From Taudactylus pleione (Eukaryota; Chordata; Amphibia; Anura; Myobatrachidae): 64,000 bases of DNA. The notes under the pieces are model-generated. The model had not been told where the DNA came from and did not search any database. It saw only the letters and a program-made list of their open reading frames with translations. Of this stretch, positions 27,301 to 39,491 are shown piece by piece. The stretch is from NCBI GenBank assembly GCA_031769625.1, contig JAUIMM010002563.1, positions 1 to 64,000 of the forward strand, read 5' to 3'. A program made the translations under genes and the position numbers. Each line of letters starts with the position of its first letter. Within the stretch, counting starts at the first letter, position 1.

Positions 27301-28629
27301 GTGTTTGCTACAAGAGGAGATAACACAAAGTATGCGCTTTTGTGGTTTCCATTGCTTTCAATGCATTTTGGCCTAAAACGAGCAATTGCTGTTTTCTCTT
27401 AAATGCAACATGGGAGAATAACCATTTCACATCACATTTGTGGGTCTTGGTCTTCAACACATCCAGTGAAATTTTGAGCTGTCTGTGTTTGCTACAAGAG
27501 GAGATAACACAAAGTATGCGCTTTTGTGGTTTCCATTGCTTTCAATGCATTTTGGCCTAAAACGAGCAATTGCTGTTTTCTCTTAAACGCAACATGGGAG
27601 AAAAACCATTTCACATCACATTTGTGGGTCTTGGTCTTCAACACATCTCGTGAAATTTTGAGCTGTCTGTGTTTGCTACAAGAGGAGATAACACAAAGTA
27701 TGCGCTTTTGTTATTTCCATTGCTTTCAATGCATTTTGGCCTAAAACGTGCAATTGCAGTTTTCTCTTAAACGCAACATGGGAGAATAACCATTTCACAT
27801 CACATTTGTGGGTCTTGGTCTTCAACACATCCAGTGAAATTTTGAGCTGTCTGTGTTTGCTACAAGAGGAGATAACACAAAGTATGCGCTTTTGTGGTTT
27901 CCATTGCTTTCAATGCATTTTGGCCTAAAACGAGCAATTGCTGTTTTCTCTTAAACGCAACATGGGAGAATAACCATTTCACATCAAATTTGTGGGTCTT
28001 GGTCTTCAACACATCTCGTGAAATTTTGAGCTGTCTGTGTTTGCTACAAGAGGAGATAACACAAAGTATGCGCTTTTGTTGTTTCCATTGCTTTCAATGC
28101 ATTTTGGCCTAAAACGAGCAATTGCTGTTTTCTCTTAAACGCAACATGGGAGAATAACCATTTCACATCACATTTGTGGGTCTTGGTCTTCAACACATCC
28201 AGTGAAATTTTGAGCTGTCTGTGTTTGCTACAAGAGGAGATAACACAAAGTATGCGCTTTTGTGGTTTCCATTGCTTTCAATGCATTTTGGCCTAAAACG
28301 AGCAATTGCTGTTTTCTCTTAAACGCAACATGGGAGAAAAACCATTTCACATCACATTTGTGGGTCTTGGTCTTCAACACATCTCGTGAAATTTTGAGCT
28401 GTCTGTGTTTGCTACAAGAGGAGATAACACAAAGTATGCGCTTTTGTTATTTCCATTGCTTTCAATGCATTTTGGCCTAAAACGTGCAATTGCAGATTTC
28501 TCTTAAACACAACATGAGAGAAAAACCATTTCACATCATATTTGTGGGTCTTGGTCTTCAACAGATCTGGTGAAATTTTGAGCTGTCTGTGTTTGCTACA
28601 AGAGGAGATAACACAAAGTATGCGCTTTT
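12371..28629. repeat. Satellite with mainly two-monomer (368-bp) alternation
   Basis: Through most of this stretch a monomer with GAATAACC, ACATCCAG and TTGTGG alternates with one having GAAAAACC, ACATCTCG and TTGTTA, giving a 368-bp periodicity. Runs of one type and local switches break it up. Two deletion-bearing monomers occur at about 23.18 and 24.23 kb, and two monomers with an eight-T run at 22107 and 26789. At about 23.39 kb one T is missing from the GCAGTTTTCTC motif. No gene is seen. Confidence 0.85.
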
Positions 28630-30470
28630 GTGGTTTCCATTGCTTTCAATGCATTTTGGCCTAAAACGAGCAATTGCTGTTTTCTCTTAAACGCAACATG
28701 GGAGAATAACCATTTCACATCACCTTTGTGGGTCTTGGTCTTCAACACATCCAGTGAAATTTTGAGCTGTCTGTGTTTGCTACAAGAGGAGATAACACAA
28801 AGTATGCGCTTTTGTTGTTTCCATTGCTTTCAATGCATTTTGGCCTAAAACGAGCAATTGCTGTTTTCTCTTAAACGCAACATGGGAGAATAACCATTTC
28901 ACATCACATTTGTGGGTCTTGGTCTTCAACACATCCAGTGAAATTTTGAGCTGTCTGTGTTTGCTACAAGAGGAGATAAAACAAAGTATGCACTTTTGTT
29001 ATTTCCATTGCTTTCAATGCATTTTGGCCTAAAACGTGCAATTGCAGTTTTCTCTTAAACGCAACATGGGAGAATAACCATTTCACATCACATTTGTGGG
29101 TCTTGGTCTTCAACACATCCAGTGAAATTTTGAGCTGTCTGTGTTTGCTACAAGAGGAGATAACACAAAGTATGCGCTTTTGTTGTTTCCATTGCTTTCA
29201 ATGCATTTTGGCCTAAAACGTGCAATTGCAGTTTTCTCTTAAACGCAACATGGGAGAATAACCATTTCACATCACATTTGTGGGTCTTGGTCTTCAACAC
29301 ATCCAGTGAAATTTTGAGCTGTCTGTGTTTGCTACAAGAGGAGATAACACAATGTATGCGCTTTTGTGGTTTCCATTGCTTTCAATGCATTTTGGCATAA
29401 AACGAGCAATTGCTGTTTTCTCTTAAACGCAACATGGGAGAATAACCATTTCACATCACATTTGTGGGTCTTGGTCTTCAACACATCTCGTGAAATTTTG
29501 AGCTGTCTGTGTTTGCTACAAGAGGAGATAACACAAAGTATGCGCTTTTGTGGTTTCCATTGCTTTCAATGCATTTTGGCCTAAAACGAGCAATTGCTGT
29601 TTTCTCTTAAACGCAACATGGGAGAATAACCATTTCACATCACATTTGTGGGTCTTGGTCTTCAACACATCCAGTGAAATTTTGAGCTGTCTGTGTTTGC
29701 TACAAGAGGAGATAACACAAAGTATGCGCTTTTGTTGTTTCCATTGCTTTCAATGCATTTTGGCCTAAAACGAGCAATTGCTGTTTTCTCTTAAACGCAA
29801 CATGGGAGAAAAACCATTTCACATCACATTTGCGGGTCTTGGTCTTCAACACATCCAGTGAAATTTTGAGCTGTCTGTGTTTGCTACAAGAGGAGATAAC
29901 ACAAAGTATGCGCTTTTGTTTTTTTTCCATTGCTTTCAATGCATTTTGGCCTAAAACAAGCAATTGCTGTTTTCTCTTAAACGCAACATGGGAGAAAAAC
30001 CATTTCACATCACATTTGTGGGTCTTGGTCTTCAACACATCCAGTGAAATTTTGAGCTGTCTGTGTTTGCTACAAGAGGAGATAACACAAAATATGCGCT
30101 TTTGTGGTTTCCATTGCTTTCAATGCATTTTGGCCTAAAACGAGCAATTGCTGATTTCTCTTAAACGCAACATGAGAGAATAACCATTTCACATCACATT
30201 TGTGGGTCTTGGTCTTCAACACATCCAGTGAAATTTTGAGCTGTCTGTGTTGCTACAAGAGGAGATAACACAAAGTATGTGCTTTTGTTATTTCCATTGC
30301 TTTCAATGCATTTTGGCCTAAAACGTGCAATTGCAGTTTTCTCTTAAACACAACATGGGAGAATAACCATTTCACATCACATTTGTGGGTCTTGGTCTTC
30401 AACACATCCAGTGAAATTTTGAGCTGTCTGTGTTTGCTACAAGAGGAGATAACACAAAGTATGCGCTTTT

Positions 30471-33048
30471 GTGGTTTCCATTGCTTTCAATGCATTTTGG
30501 CCTAAAACGAGCAATTGCTGTTTTCTCTTAAACGCAACATGGGAGAATAACCATTTCACATCACCTTTGTGGGTCTTGGTCTTCAACACATCCAGTGAAA
30601 TTTTGAGCTGTCTGTGTTTGCTACAAGAGGAGATAACACAAAGTATGCGCTTTTGTTGTTTCCATTGCTTTCAATGCATTTTGGCCTAAAACGAGCAATT
30701 GCTGTTTTCTCTTAAACGCAACATGGGAGAATAACCATTTCACATCACATTTGTGGGTCTTGGTCTTCAACACATCCAGTGAAATTTTGAGCTGTCTGTG
30801 TTTGCTACAAGAGGAGATAACACAAAGTATGCACTTTTGTTATTTCCATTGCTTTCAATGCATTTTGGCCTAAAACGTGCAATTGCAGTTTTCTCTTAAA
30901 CGCAACATGGGAGAATAACCATTTCACATCACATTTGTGGGTCTTGGTCTTCAACACATCCAGTGAAATTTTGAGCTGTCTGTGTTTGCTACAAGAGGAG
31001 ATAACACAAAGTATGCGCTTTTGTTGTTTCCATTGCTTTCAATGCATTTTGGCCTAAAACGTGCAATTGCTGTTTTCTCTTAAATGCAACATGGGAGAAT
31101 AACCATTTCACATCACATTTGTGGGTCTTGGTCTTCAACACATCCAGTGAAATTTTGAGCTGTCTGTGTTTGCTACAAGAGGAGATAACACAATGTATGC
31201 GCTTTTGTGGTTTCCATTGCTTTCAATGCATTTTGGCATAAAACGAGCAATTGCTGTTTTCTCTTAAACGCAACATGGGAGAATAACCATTTCACATCAC
31301 ATTTGTGGGTCTTGGTCTTCAACACATCTCGTGAAATTTTGAGCTGTCTGTGTTTGCTACAAGAGGAGATAACACAAAGTATGCGCTTTTGTGGTTTCCA
31401 TTGCTTTCAATGCATTTTGGCCTAAAACGAGCAATTGCTGTTTTCTCTTAAACGCAACATGGGAGAATAACCATTTCACATCACATTTGTGGGTCTTGGT
31501 CTTCAACACATCCAGTGAAATTTTGAGCTGTCTGTGTTTGCTACAAGAGGAGATAACACAAAGTATGCGCTTTTGTTGTTTCCATTGCTTTCAATGCATT
31601 TTGGCCTAAAACGAGCAATTGCTGTTTTCTCTTAAACGCAACATGGGAGAAAAACCATTTCACATCACATTTGCGGGTCTTGGTCTTCAACACATCCAGT
31701 GAAATTTTGAGCTGTCTGTGTTTGCTACAAGAGGAGATAACACAAAGTATGCGCTTTTGTTTTTTTTCCATTGCTTTCAATGCATTTTGGCCTAAAACAA
31801 GCAATTGCTGTTTTCTCTTAAACGCAACATGGGAGAAAAACCATTTCACATCACATTTGTGGGTCTTGGTCTTCAACACATCCAGTGAAATTTTGAGCTG
31901 TCTGTGTTTGCTACAAGAGGAGATAACACAAAATATGCGCTTTTGTGGTTTCCATTGCTTTCAATGCATTTTGGCCTAAAACGAGCAATTGCTGTTTTCT
32001 CTTAAACGCAACATGGGAGAAAAACCATTTCACATCACATTTGTGGGTCTTGGTCTTCAACACATCTCGTGAAATTTTGAGCTGTCTGTGTTTGCTACAA
32101 GAGGAGATAACACAAAGTATGCGCTTTTGTTATTTCCATTGCTTTCAATGCATTTTGGCCTAAAACGTGCAATTGCAGTTTTCTCTTAAACGCAACATGG
32201 GAGAATAACCATTTCACATCACATTTGTGGGTCTTGGTCTTCAACACATCCAGTGAAATTTTGAGCTGTCTGTGTTTGCTACAAGAGGAGATAACACAAA
32301 GTATGCGCTTTTGTGGTTTCCATTGCTTTCAATGCATTTTGGCCTAAAACGAGCAATTGCTGTTTTCTCTTAAACGCAACATGGGAGAATAACCATTTCA
32401 CATCAAATTTGTGGGTCTTGGTCTTCAACACATCTCGTGAAATTTTGAGCTGTCTGTGTTTGCTACAAGAGGAGATAACACAAAGTATGCGCTTTTGTTG
32501 TTTCCATTGCTTTCAATGCATTTTGGCCTAAAACGAGCAATTGCTGTTTTCTCTTAAACGCAACATGGGAGAATAACCATTTCACATCACATTTGTGGGT
32601 CTTGGTCTTCAACACATCCAGTGAAATTTTGAGCTGTCTGTGTTTGCTACAAGAGGAGATAACACAAAGTATGCGCTTTTGTGGTTTCCATTGCTTTCAA
32701 TGCATTTTGGCCTAAAACGAGCAATTGCTGTTTTCTCTTAAACGCAACATGGGAGAAAAACCATTTCACATCACATTTGTGGGTCTTGGTCTTCAACACA
32801 TCTCGTGAAATTTTGAGCTGTCTGTGTTTGCTACAAGAGGAGATAACACAAAGTATGCGCTTTTGTTATTTCCATTGCTTTCAATGCATTTTGGCCTAAA
32901 ACGTGCAATTGCAGATTTCTCTTAAACACAACATGAGAGAAAAACCATTTCACATCACATTTGTGGGTCTTGGTCTTCAACAGATCTGGTGAAATTTTGA
33001 GCTGTCTGTGTTTGCTACAAGAGGAGATAACACAAAGTATGCGCTTTT
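30471..33048. repeat. Expanded 2578-bp higher-order unit (14 monomers)
   Basis: This unit has the front of the 1841-bp unit and then about four extra monomers matching the series at 27.5-28.6 kb, including the CATCAAATTTGTGG monomer near 32.4 kb. It lacks the one-base TGTGTTGCTAC deletion, so its length is fourteen monomers plus two bases. The offset to the similar series upstream is 4419 bp, the sum of one 1841 and one 2578 unit, suggesting a second, larger duplication layer. Confidence 0.85.
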
Positions 33049-34889
33049 GTGGTTTCCATTGCTTTCAATGCATTTTGGCCTAAAACGAGCAATTGCTGTT
33101 TTCTCTTAAACGCAACATGGGAGAATAACCATTTCACATCACCTTTGTGGGTCTTGGTCTTCAACACATCCAGTGAAATTTTGAGCTGTCTGTGTTTGCT
33201 ACAAGAGGAGATAACACAAAGTATGCGCTTTTGTTGTTTCCATTGCTTTCAATGCATTTTGGCCTAAAACGAGCAATTGCTGTTTTCTCTTAAACGCAAC
33301 ATGGGAGAATAACCATTTCACATCACATTTGTGGGTCTTGGTCTTCAACACATCCAGTGAAATTTTGAGCTGTCTGTGTTTGCTACAAGAGGAGATAACA
33401 CAAAGTATGCACTTTTGTTATTTCCATTGCTTTCAATGCATTTTGGCCTAAAACGTGCAATTGCAGTTTTCTCTTAAACGCAACATGGGAGAATAACCAT
33501 TTCACATCACATTTGTGGGTCTTGGTCTTCAACACATCCAGTGAAATTTTGAGCTGTCTGTGTTTGCTACAAGAGGAGATAACACAAAGTATGCGCTTTT
33601 GTTGTTTCCATTGCTTTCAATGCATTTTGGCCTAAAACGTGCAATTGCTGTTTTCTCTTAAATGCAACATGGGAGAATAACCATTTCACATCACATTTGT
33701 GGGTCTTGGTCTTCAACACATCCAGTGAAATTTTGAGCTGTCTGTGTTTGCTACAAGAGGAGATAACACAATGTATGCGCTTTTGTGGTTTCCATTGCTT
33801 TCAATGCATTTTGGCATAAAACGAGCAATTGCTGTTTTCTCTTAAACGCAACATGGGAGAATAACCATTTCACATCACATTTGTGGGTCTTGGTCTTCAA
33901 CACATCTCGTGAAATTTTGAGCTGTCTGTGTTTGCTACAAGAGGAGATAACACAAAGTATGCGCTTTTGTGGTTTCCATTGCTTTCAATGCATTTTGGCC
34001 TAAAACGAGCAATTGCTGTTTTCTCTTAAACGCAACATGGGAGAATAACCATTTCACATCACATTTGTGGGTCTTGGTCTTCAACACATCCAGTGAAATT
34101 TTGAGCTGTCTGTGTTTGCTACAAGAGGAGATAACACAAAGTATGCGCTTTTGTTGTTTCCATTGCTTTCAATGCATTTTGGCCTAAAACGAGCAATTGC
34201 TGTTTTCTCTTAAACGCAACATGGGAGAAAAACCATTTCACATCACATTTGCGGGTCTTGGTCTTCAACACATCCAGTGAAATTTTGAGCTGTCTGTGTT
34301 TGCTACAAGAGGAGATAACACAAAGTATGCGCTTTTGTTTTTTTTCCATTGCTTTCAATGCATTTTGGCCTAAAACAAGCAATTGCTGTTTTCTCTTAAA
34401 CGCAACATGGGAGAAAAACCATTTCACATCACATTTGTGGGTCTTGGTCTTCAACACATCCAGTGAAATTTTGAGCTGTCTGTGTTTGCTACAAGAGGAG
34501 ATAACACAAAATATGCGCTTTTGTGGTTTCCATTGCTTTCAATGCATTTTGGCCTAAAACGAGCAATTGCTGATTTCTCTTAAACGCAACATGAGAGAAT
34601 AACCATTTCACATCACATTTGTGGGTCTTGGTCTTCAACACATCCAGTGAAATTTTGAGCTGTCTGTGTTGCTACAAGAGGAGATAACACAAAGTATGTG
34701 CTTTTGTTATTTCCATTGCTTTCAATGCATTTTGGCCTAAAACGTGCAATTGCAGTTTTCTCTTAAACACAACATGGGAGAATAACCATTTCACATCACA
34801 TTTGTGGGTCTTGGTCTTCAACACATCCAGTGAAATTTTGAGCTGTCTGTGTTTGCTACAAGAGGAGATAACACAAAGTATGCGCTTTT

Positions 34890-35809
34890 GTGGTTTCCAT
34901 TGCTTTCAATGCATTTTGGCCTAAAACGAGCAATTGCTGTTTTCTCTTAAACGCAACATGGGAGAATAACCATTTCACATCACCTTTGTGGGTCTTGGTC
35001 TTCAACACATCCAGTGAAATTTTGAGCTGTCTGTGTTTGCTACAAGAGGAGATAACACAAAGTATGCGCTTTTGTTGTTTCCATTGCTTTCAATGCATTT
35101 TGGCCTAAAACGAGCAATTGCTGTTTTCTCTTAAACGCAACATGGGAGAATAACCATTTCACATCACATTTGTGGGTCTTGGTCTTCAACACATCCAGTG
35201 AAATTTTGAGCTGTCTGTGTTTGCTACAAGAGGAGATAACACAAAGTATGCACTTTTGTTATTTCCATTGCTTTCAATGCATTTTGGCCTAAAACGTGCA
35301 ATTGCAGTTTTCTCTTAAACGCAACATGGGAGAATAACCATTTCACATCACATTTGTGGGTCTTGGTCTTCAACACATCCAGTGAAATTTTGAGCTGTCT
35401 GTGTTTGCTACAAGAGGAGATAACACAAAGTATGCGCTTTTGTTGTTTCCATTGCTTTCAATGCATTTTGGCCTAAAACGTGCAATTGCTGTTTTCTCTT
35501 AAATGCAACATGGGAGAATAACCATTTCACATCACATTTGTGGGTCTTGGTCTTCAACACATCCAGTGAAATTTTGAGCTGTCTGTGTTTGCTACAAGAG
35601 GAGATAACACAATGTATGCGCTTTTGTGGTTTCCATTGCTTTCAATGCATTTTGGCATAAAACGAGCAATTGCTGTTTTCTCTTAAACGCAACATGGGAG
35701 AATAACCATTTCACATCACATTTGTGGGTCTTGGTCTTCAACACATCTCGTGAAATTTTGAGCTGTCTGTGTTTGCTACAAGAGGAGATAACACAAAGTA
35801 TGCGCTTTT
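34890..35809. repeat. Contracted 920-bp higher-order unit (5 monomers)
   Basis: Exactly five monomers remain: the first half of the 1841-bp unit, without the monomer carrying eight T. Together with its 1841-bp neighbour it makes a 2761-bp spacing between equivalent monomers (34338 and 37099 for the T runs). An out-of-register exchange between units would produce this. Confidence 0.85.
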
Positions 35810-38800
35810 GTGGTTTCCATTGCTTTCAATGCATTTTGGCCTAAAACGAGCAATTGCTGTTTTCTCTTAAACGCAACATGGGAGAATAACCATTTCACAT
35901 CACCTTTGTGGGTCTTGGTCTTCAACACATCCAGTGAAATTTTGAGCTGTCTGTGTTTGCTACAAGAGGAGATAACACAAAGTATGCGCTTTTGTTGTTT
36001 CCATTGCTTTCAATGCATTTTGGCCTAAAACGAGCAATTGCTGTTTTCTCTTAAACGCAACATGGGAGAATAACCATTTCACATCACATTTGTGGGTCTT
36101 GGTCTTCAACACATCCAGTGAAATTTTGAGCTGTCTGTGTTTGCTACAAGAGGAGATAACACAAAGTATGCACTTTTGTTATTTCCATTGCTTTCAATGC
36201 ATTTTGGCCTAAAACGTGCAATTGCAGTTTTCTCTTAAACGCAACATGGGAGAATAACCATTTCACATCACATTTGTGGGTCTTGGTCTTCAACACATCC
36301 AGTGAAATTTTGAGCTGTCTGTGTTTGCTACAAGAGGAGATAACACAAAGTATGCGCTTTTGTTGTTTCCATTGCTTTCAATGCATTTTGGCCTAAAACG
36401 TGCAATTGCTGTTTTCTCTTAAATGCAACATGGGAGAATAACCATTTCACATCACATTTGTGGGTCTTGGTCTTCAACACATCCAGTGAAATTTTGAGCT
36501 GTCTGTGTTTGCTACAAGAGGAGATAACACAATGTATGCGCTTTTGTGGTTTCCATTGCTTTCAATGCATTTTGGCATAAAACGAGCAATTGCTGTTTTC
36601 TCTTAAACGCAACATGGGAGAATAACCATTTCACATCACATTTGTGGGTCTTGGTCTTCAACACATCTCGTGAAATTTTGAGCTGTCTGTGTTTGCTACA
36701 AGAGGAGATAACACAAAGTATGCGCTTTTGTGGTTTCCATTGCTTTCAATGCATTTTGGCCTAAAACGAGCAATTGCTGTTTTCTCTTAAACGCAACATG
36801 GGAGAATAACCATTTCACTTCACATTTGTGGGTCTTGGTCTTCAACACATCCAGTGAAATTTTGAGCTGTCTGTGTTTGCTACAAGAGGAGATAACACAA
36901 AGTATGCGCTTTTGTTGTTTCCATTGCTTTCAATGCATTTTGGCCTAAAACGAGCAATTGCTGTTTTCTCTTAAACGCAACATGGGAGAAAAACCATTTC
37001 ACATCACATTTGCGGGTCTTGGTCTTCAACACATCCAGTGAAATTTTGAGCTGTCTGTGTTTGCTACAAGAGGAGATAACACAAAGTATGCGCTTTTGTT
37101 TTTTTTCCATTGCTTTCAATGCATTTTGGCCTAAAACAAGCAATTGCTGTTTTCTCTTAAACGCAACATGGGAGAAAAACCATTTCACATCACATTTGTG
37201 GGTCTTGGTCTTCAACACATCCAGTGAAATTTTGAGCTGTCTGTGTTTGCTACAAGAGGAGATAACACAAAATATGCGCTTTTGTGGTTTCCATTGCTTT
37301 CAATGCATTTTGGCCTAAAACGAGCAATTGCTGATTTCTCTTAAACGCAACATGAGAGAATAACCATTTCACATCACATTTGTGGGTCTTGGTCTTCAAC
37401 ACATCCAGTGAAATTTTGAGCTGTCTGTGTTGCTACAAGAGGAGATAACACAAAGTATGTGCTTTTGTTATTTCCATTGCTTTCAATGCATTTTGGCCTA
37501 AAACGTGCAATTGCAGTTTTCTCTTAAACACAACATGGGAGAATAACCATTTCACATCACATTTGTGGGTCTTGGTCTTCAACACATCCAGTGAAATTTT
37601 GAGCTGTCTGTGTTTGCTACAAGAGGAGATAACACAAAGTATGCGCTTTTGTGGTTTCCATTGCTTTCAATGCATTTTGGCCTAAAACGAGCAATTGCTG
37701 TTTTCTCTTAAACGCAACATGGGAGAATAACCATTTCACATCACCTTTGTGGGTCTTGGTCTTCAACACATCCAGTGAAATTTTGAGCTGTCTGTGTTTG
37801 CTACAAGAGGAGATAACACAAAGTATGCGCTTTTGTTGTTTCCATTGCTTTCAATGCATTTTGGCCTAAAACGAGCAATTGCTGTTTTCTCTTAAACGCA
37901 ACATGGGAGAATAACCATTTCACATCACATTTGTGGGTCTTGGTCTTCAACACATCCAGTGAAATTTTGAGCTGTCTGTGTTTGCTACAAGAGGAGATAA
38001 CACAAAGTATGCACTTTTGTTATTTCCATTGCTTTCAATGCATTTTGGCCTAAAACGTGCAATTGCAGTTTTCTCTTAAACGCAACATGGGAGAATAACC
38101 ATTTCACATCACATTTGTGGGTCTTGGTCTTCAACACATCCAGTGAAATTTTGAGCTGTCTGTGTTTGCTACAAGAGGAGATAACACAAAGTATGCGCTT
38201 TTGTTGTTTCCATTGCTTTCAATGCATTTTGGCCTAAAACGTGCAATTGCTGTTTTCTCTTAAATGCAACATGGGAGAATAACCATTTCACATCACATTT
38301 GTGGGTCTTGGTCTTCAACACATCCAGTGAAATTTTGAGCTGTCTGTGTTTGCTACAAGAGGAGATAACACAATGTATGCGCTTTTGTGGTTTCCATTGC
38401 TTTCAATGCATTTTGGCATAAAACGAGCAATTGCTGTTTTCTCTTAAACGCAACATGGGAGAATAACCATTTCACATCACATTTGTGGGTCTTGGTCTTC
38501 AACACATCTCGTGAAATTTTGAGCTGTCTGTGTTTGCTACAAGAGGAGATAACACAAAGTATGCGCTTTTGTGGTTTCCATTGCTTTCAATGCATTTTGG
38601 CCTAAAACGAGCAATTGCTGTTTTCTCTTAAACGCAACATGGGAGAATAACCATTTCACATCACATTTGTGGGTCTTGGTCTTCAACACATCCAGTGAAA
38701 TTTTGAGCTGTCTGTGTTTGCTACAAGAGGAGATAACACAAAGTATGCGCTTTTGTTGTTTCCATTGCTTTCAATGCATTTTGGCCTAAAACGAGCAATT

Positions 38801-39491
38801 GCTGTTTTCTCTTAAACGCAACATGGGAGAAAAACCATTTCACATCACATTTGCGGGTCTTGGTCTTCAACACATCCAGTGAAATTTTGAGCTGTCTGTG
38901 TTTGCTACAAGAGGAGATAACACAAAGTATGCGCTTTTGTTTTTTTTCCATTGCTTTCAATGCATTTTGGCCTAAAACAAGCAATTGCTGTTTTCTCTTA
39001 AACGCAACATGGGAGAAAAACCATTTCACATCACATTTGTGGGTCTTGGTCTTCAACACATCCAGTGAAATTTTGAGCTGTCTGTGTTTGCTACAAGAGG
39101 AGATAACACAAAATATGCGCTTTTGTGGTTTCCATTGCTTTCAATGCATTTTGGCCTAAAACGAGCAATTGCTGTTTTCTCTTAAACGCAACATGGGAGA
39201 ATAACCATTTCACATCACATTTGTGGGTCTTGGTCTTCAACACATCCAGTGAAATTTTGAGCTGTCTGTGTTGCTACAAGAGGAGATAACACAAAGTATG
39301 TGCTTTTGTTATTTCCATTGCTTTCAATGCATTTTGGCCTAAAACGTGCAATTGCAGTTTTCTCTTAAACACAACATGGGAGAATAACCATTTCACATCA
39401 CATTTGTGGGTCTTGGTCTTCAACACATCCAGTGAAATTTTGAGCTGTCTGTGTTTGCTACAAGAGGAGATAACACAAAGTATGCGCTTTT

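Larger units (their letters stand above)
22107..38947. repeat. Seven monomers marked by an eight-T run
   Basis: The usual GTGGTTTCC, GTTGTTTCC or GTTATTTCC is replaced by G followed by eight T and CC, two bases longer, at 22107, 26789, 29919, 31760, 34338, 37099 and 38940. The next monomer shares the linked change TAAAACAAGC. The last five copies are spaced 1841, 2578, 2761 and 1841 bp apart, so the run serves as a marker of the higher-order unit. It looks like a simple homopolymer slip that was then amplified. Confidence 0.9.
28630..39491. repeat. Ten-monomer higher-order repeat, 1841-bp unit, six units
   Basis: Starting at the monomer with the CACCTTTGTGG variant, units begin at 28630, 30471, 33049, 34890, 35810 and 37651, with lengths 1841, 2578, 1841, 920, 1841 and 1841 bp. 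1841 equals ten monomers plus two extra T in one monomer and minus one T in another (TGTGTTGCTAC). Units are nearly identical, with private changes such as CACTTCACATTT near 36.82 kb and GATAAAACAAAG near 28.98 kb. This is the most homogenised part of the window and so probably the most recently amplified. Confidence 0.92.
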
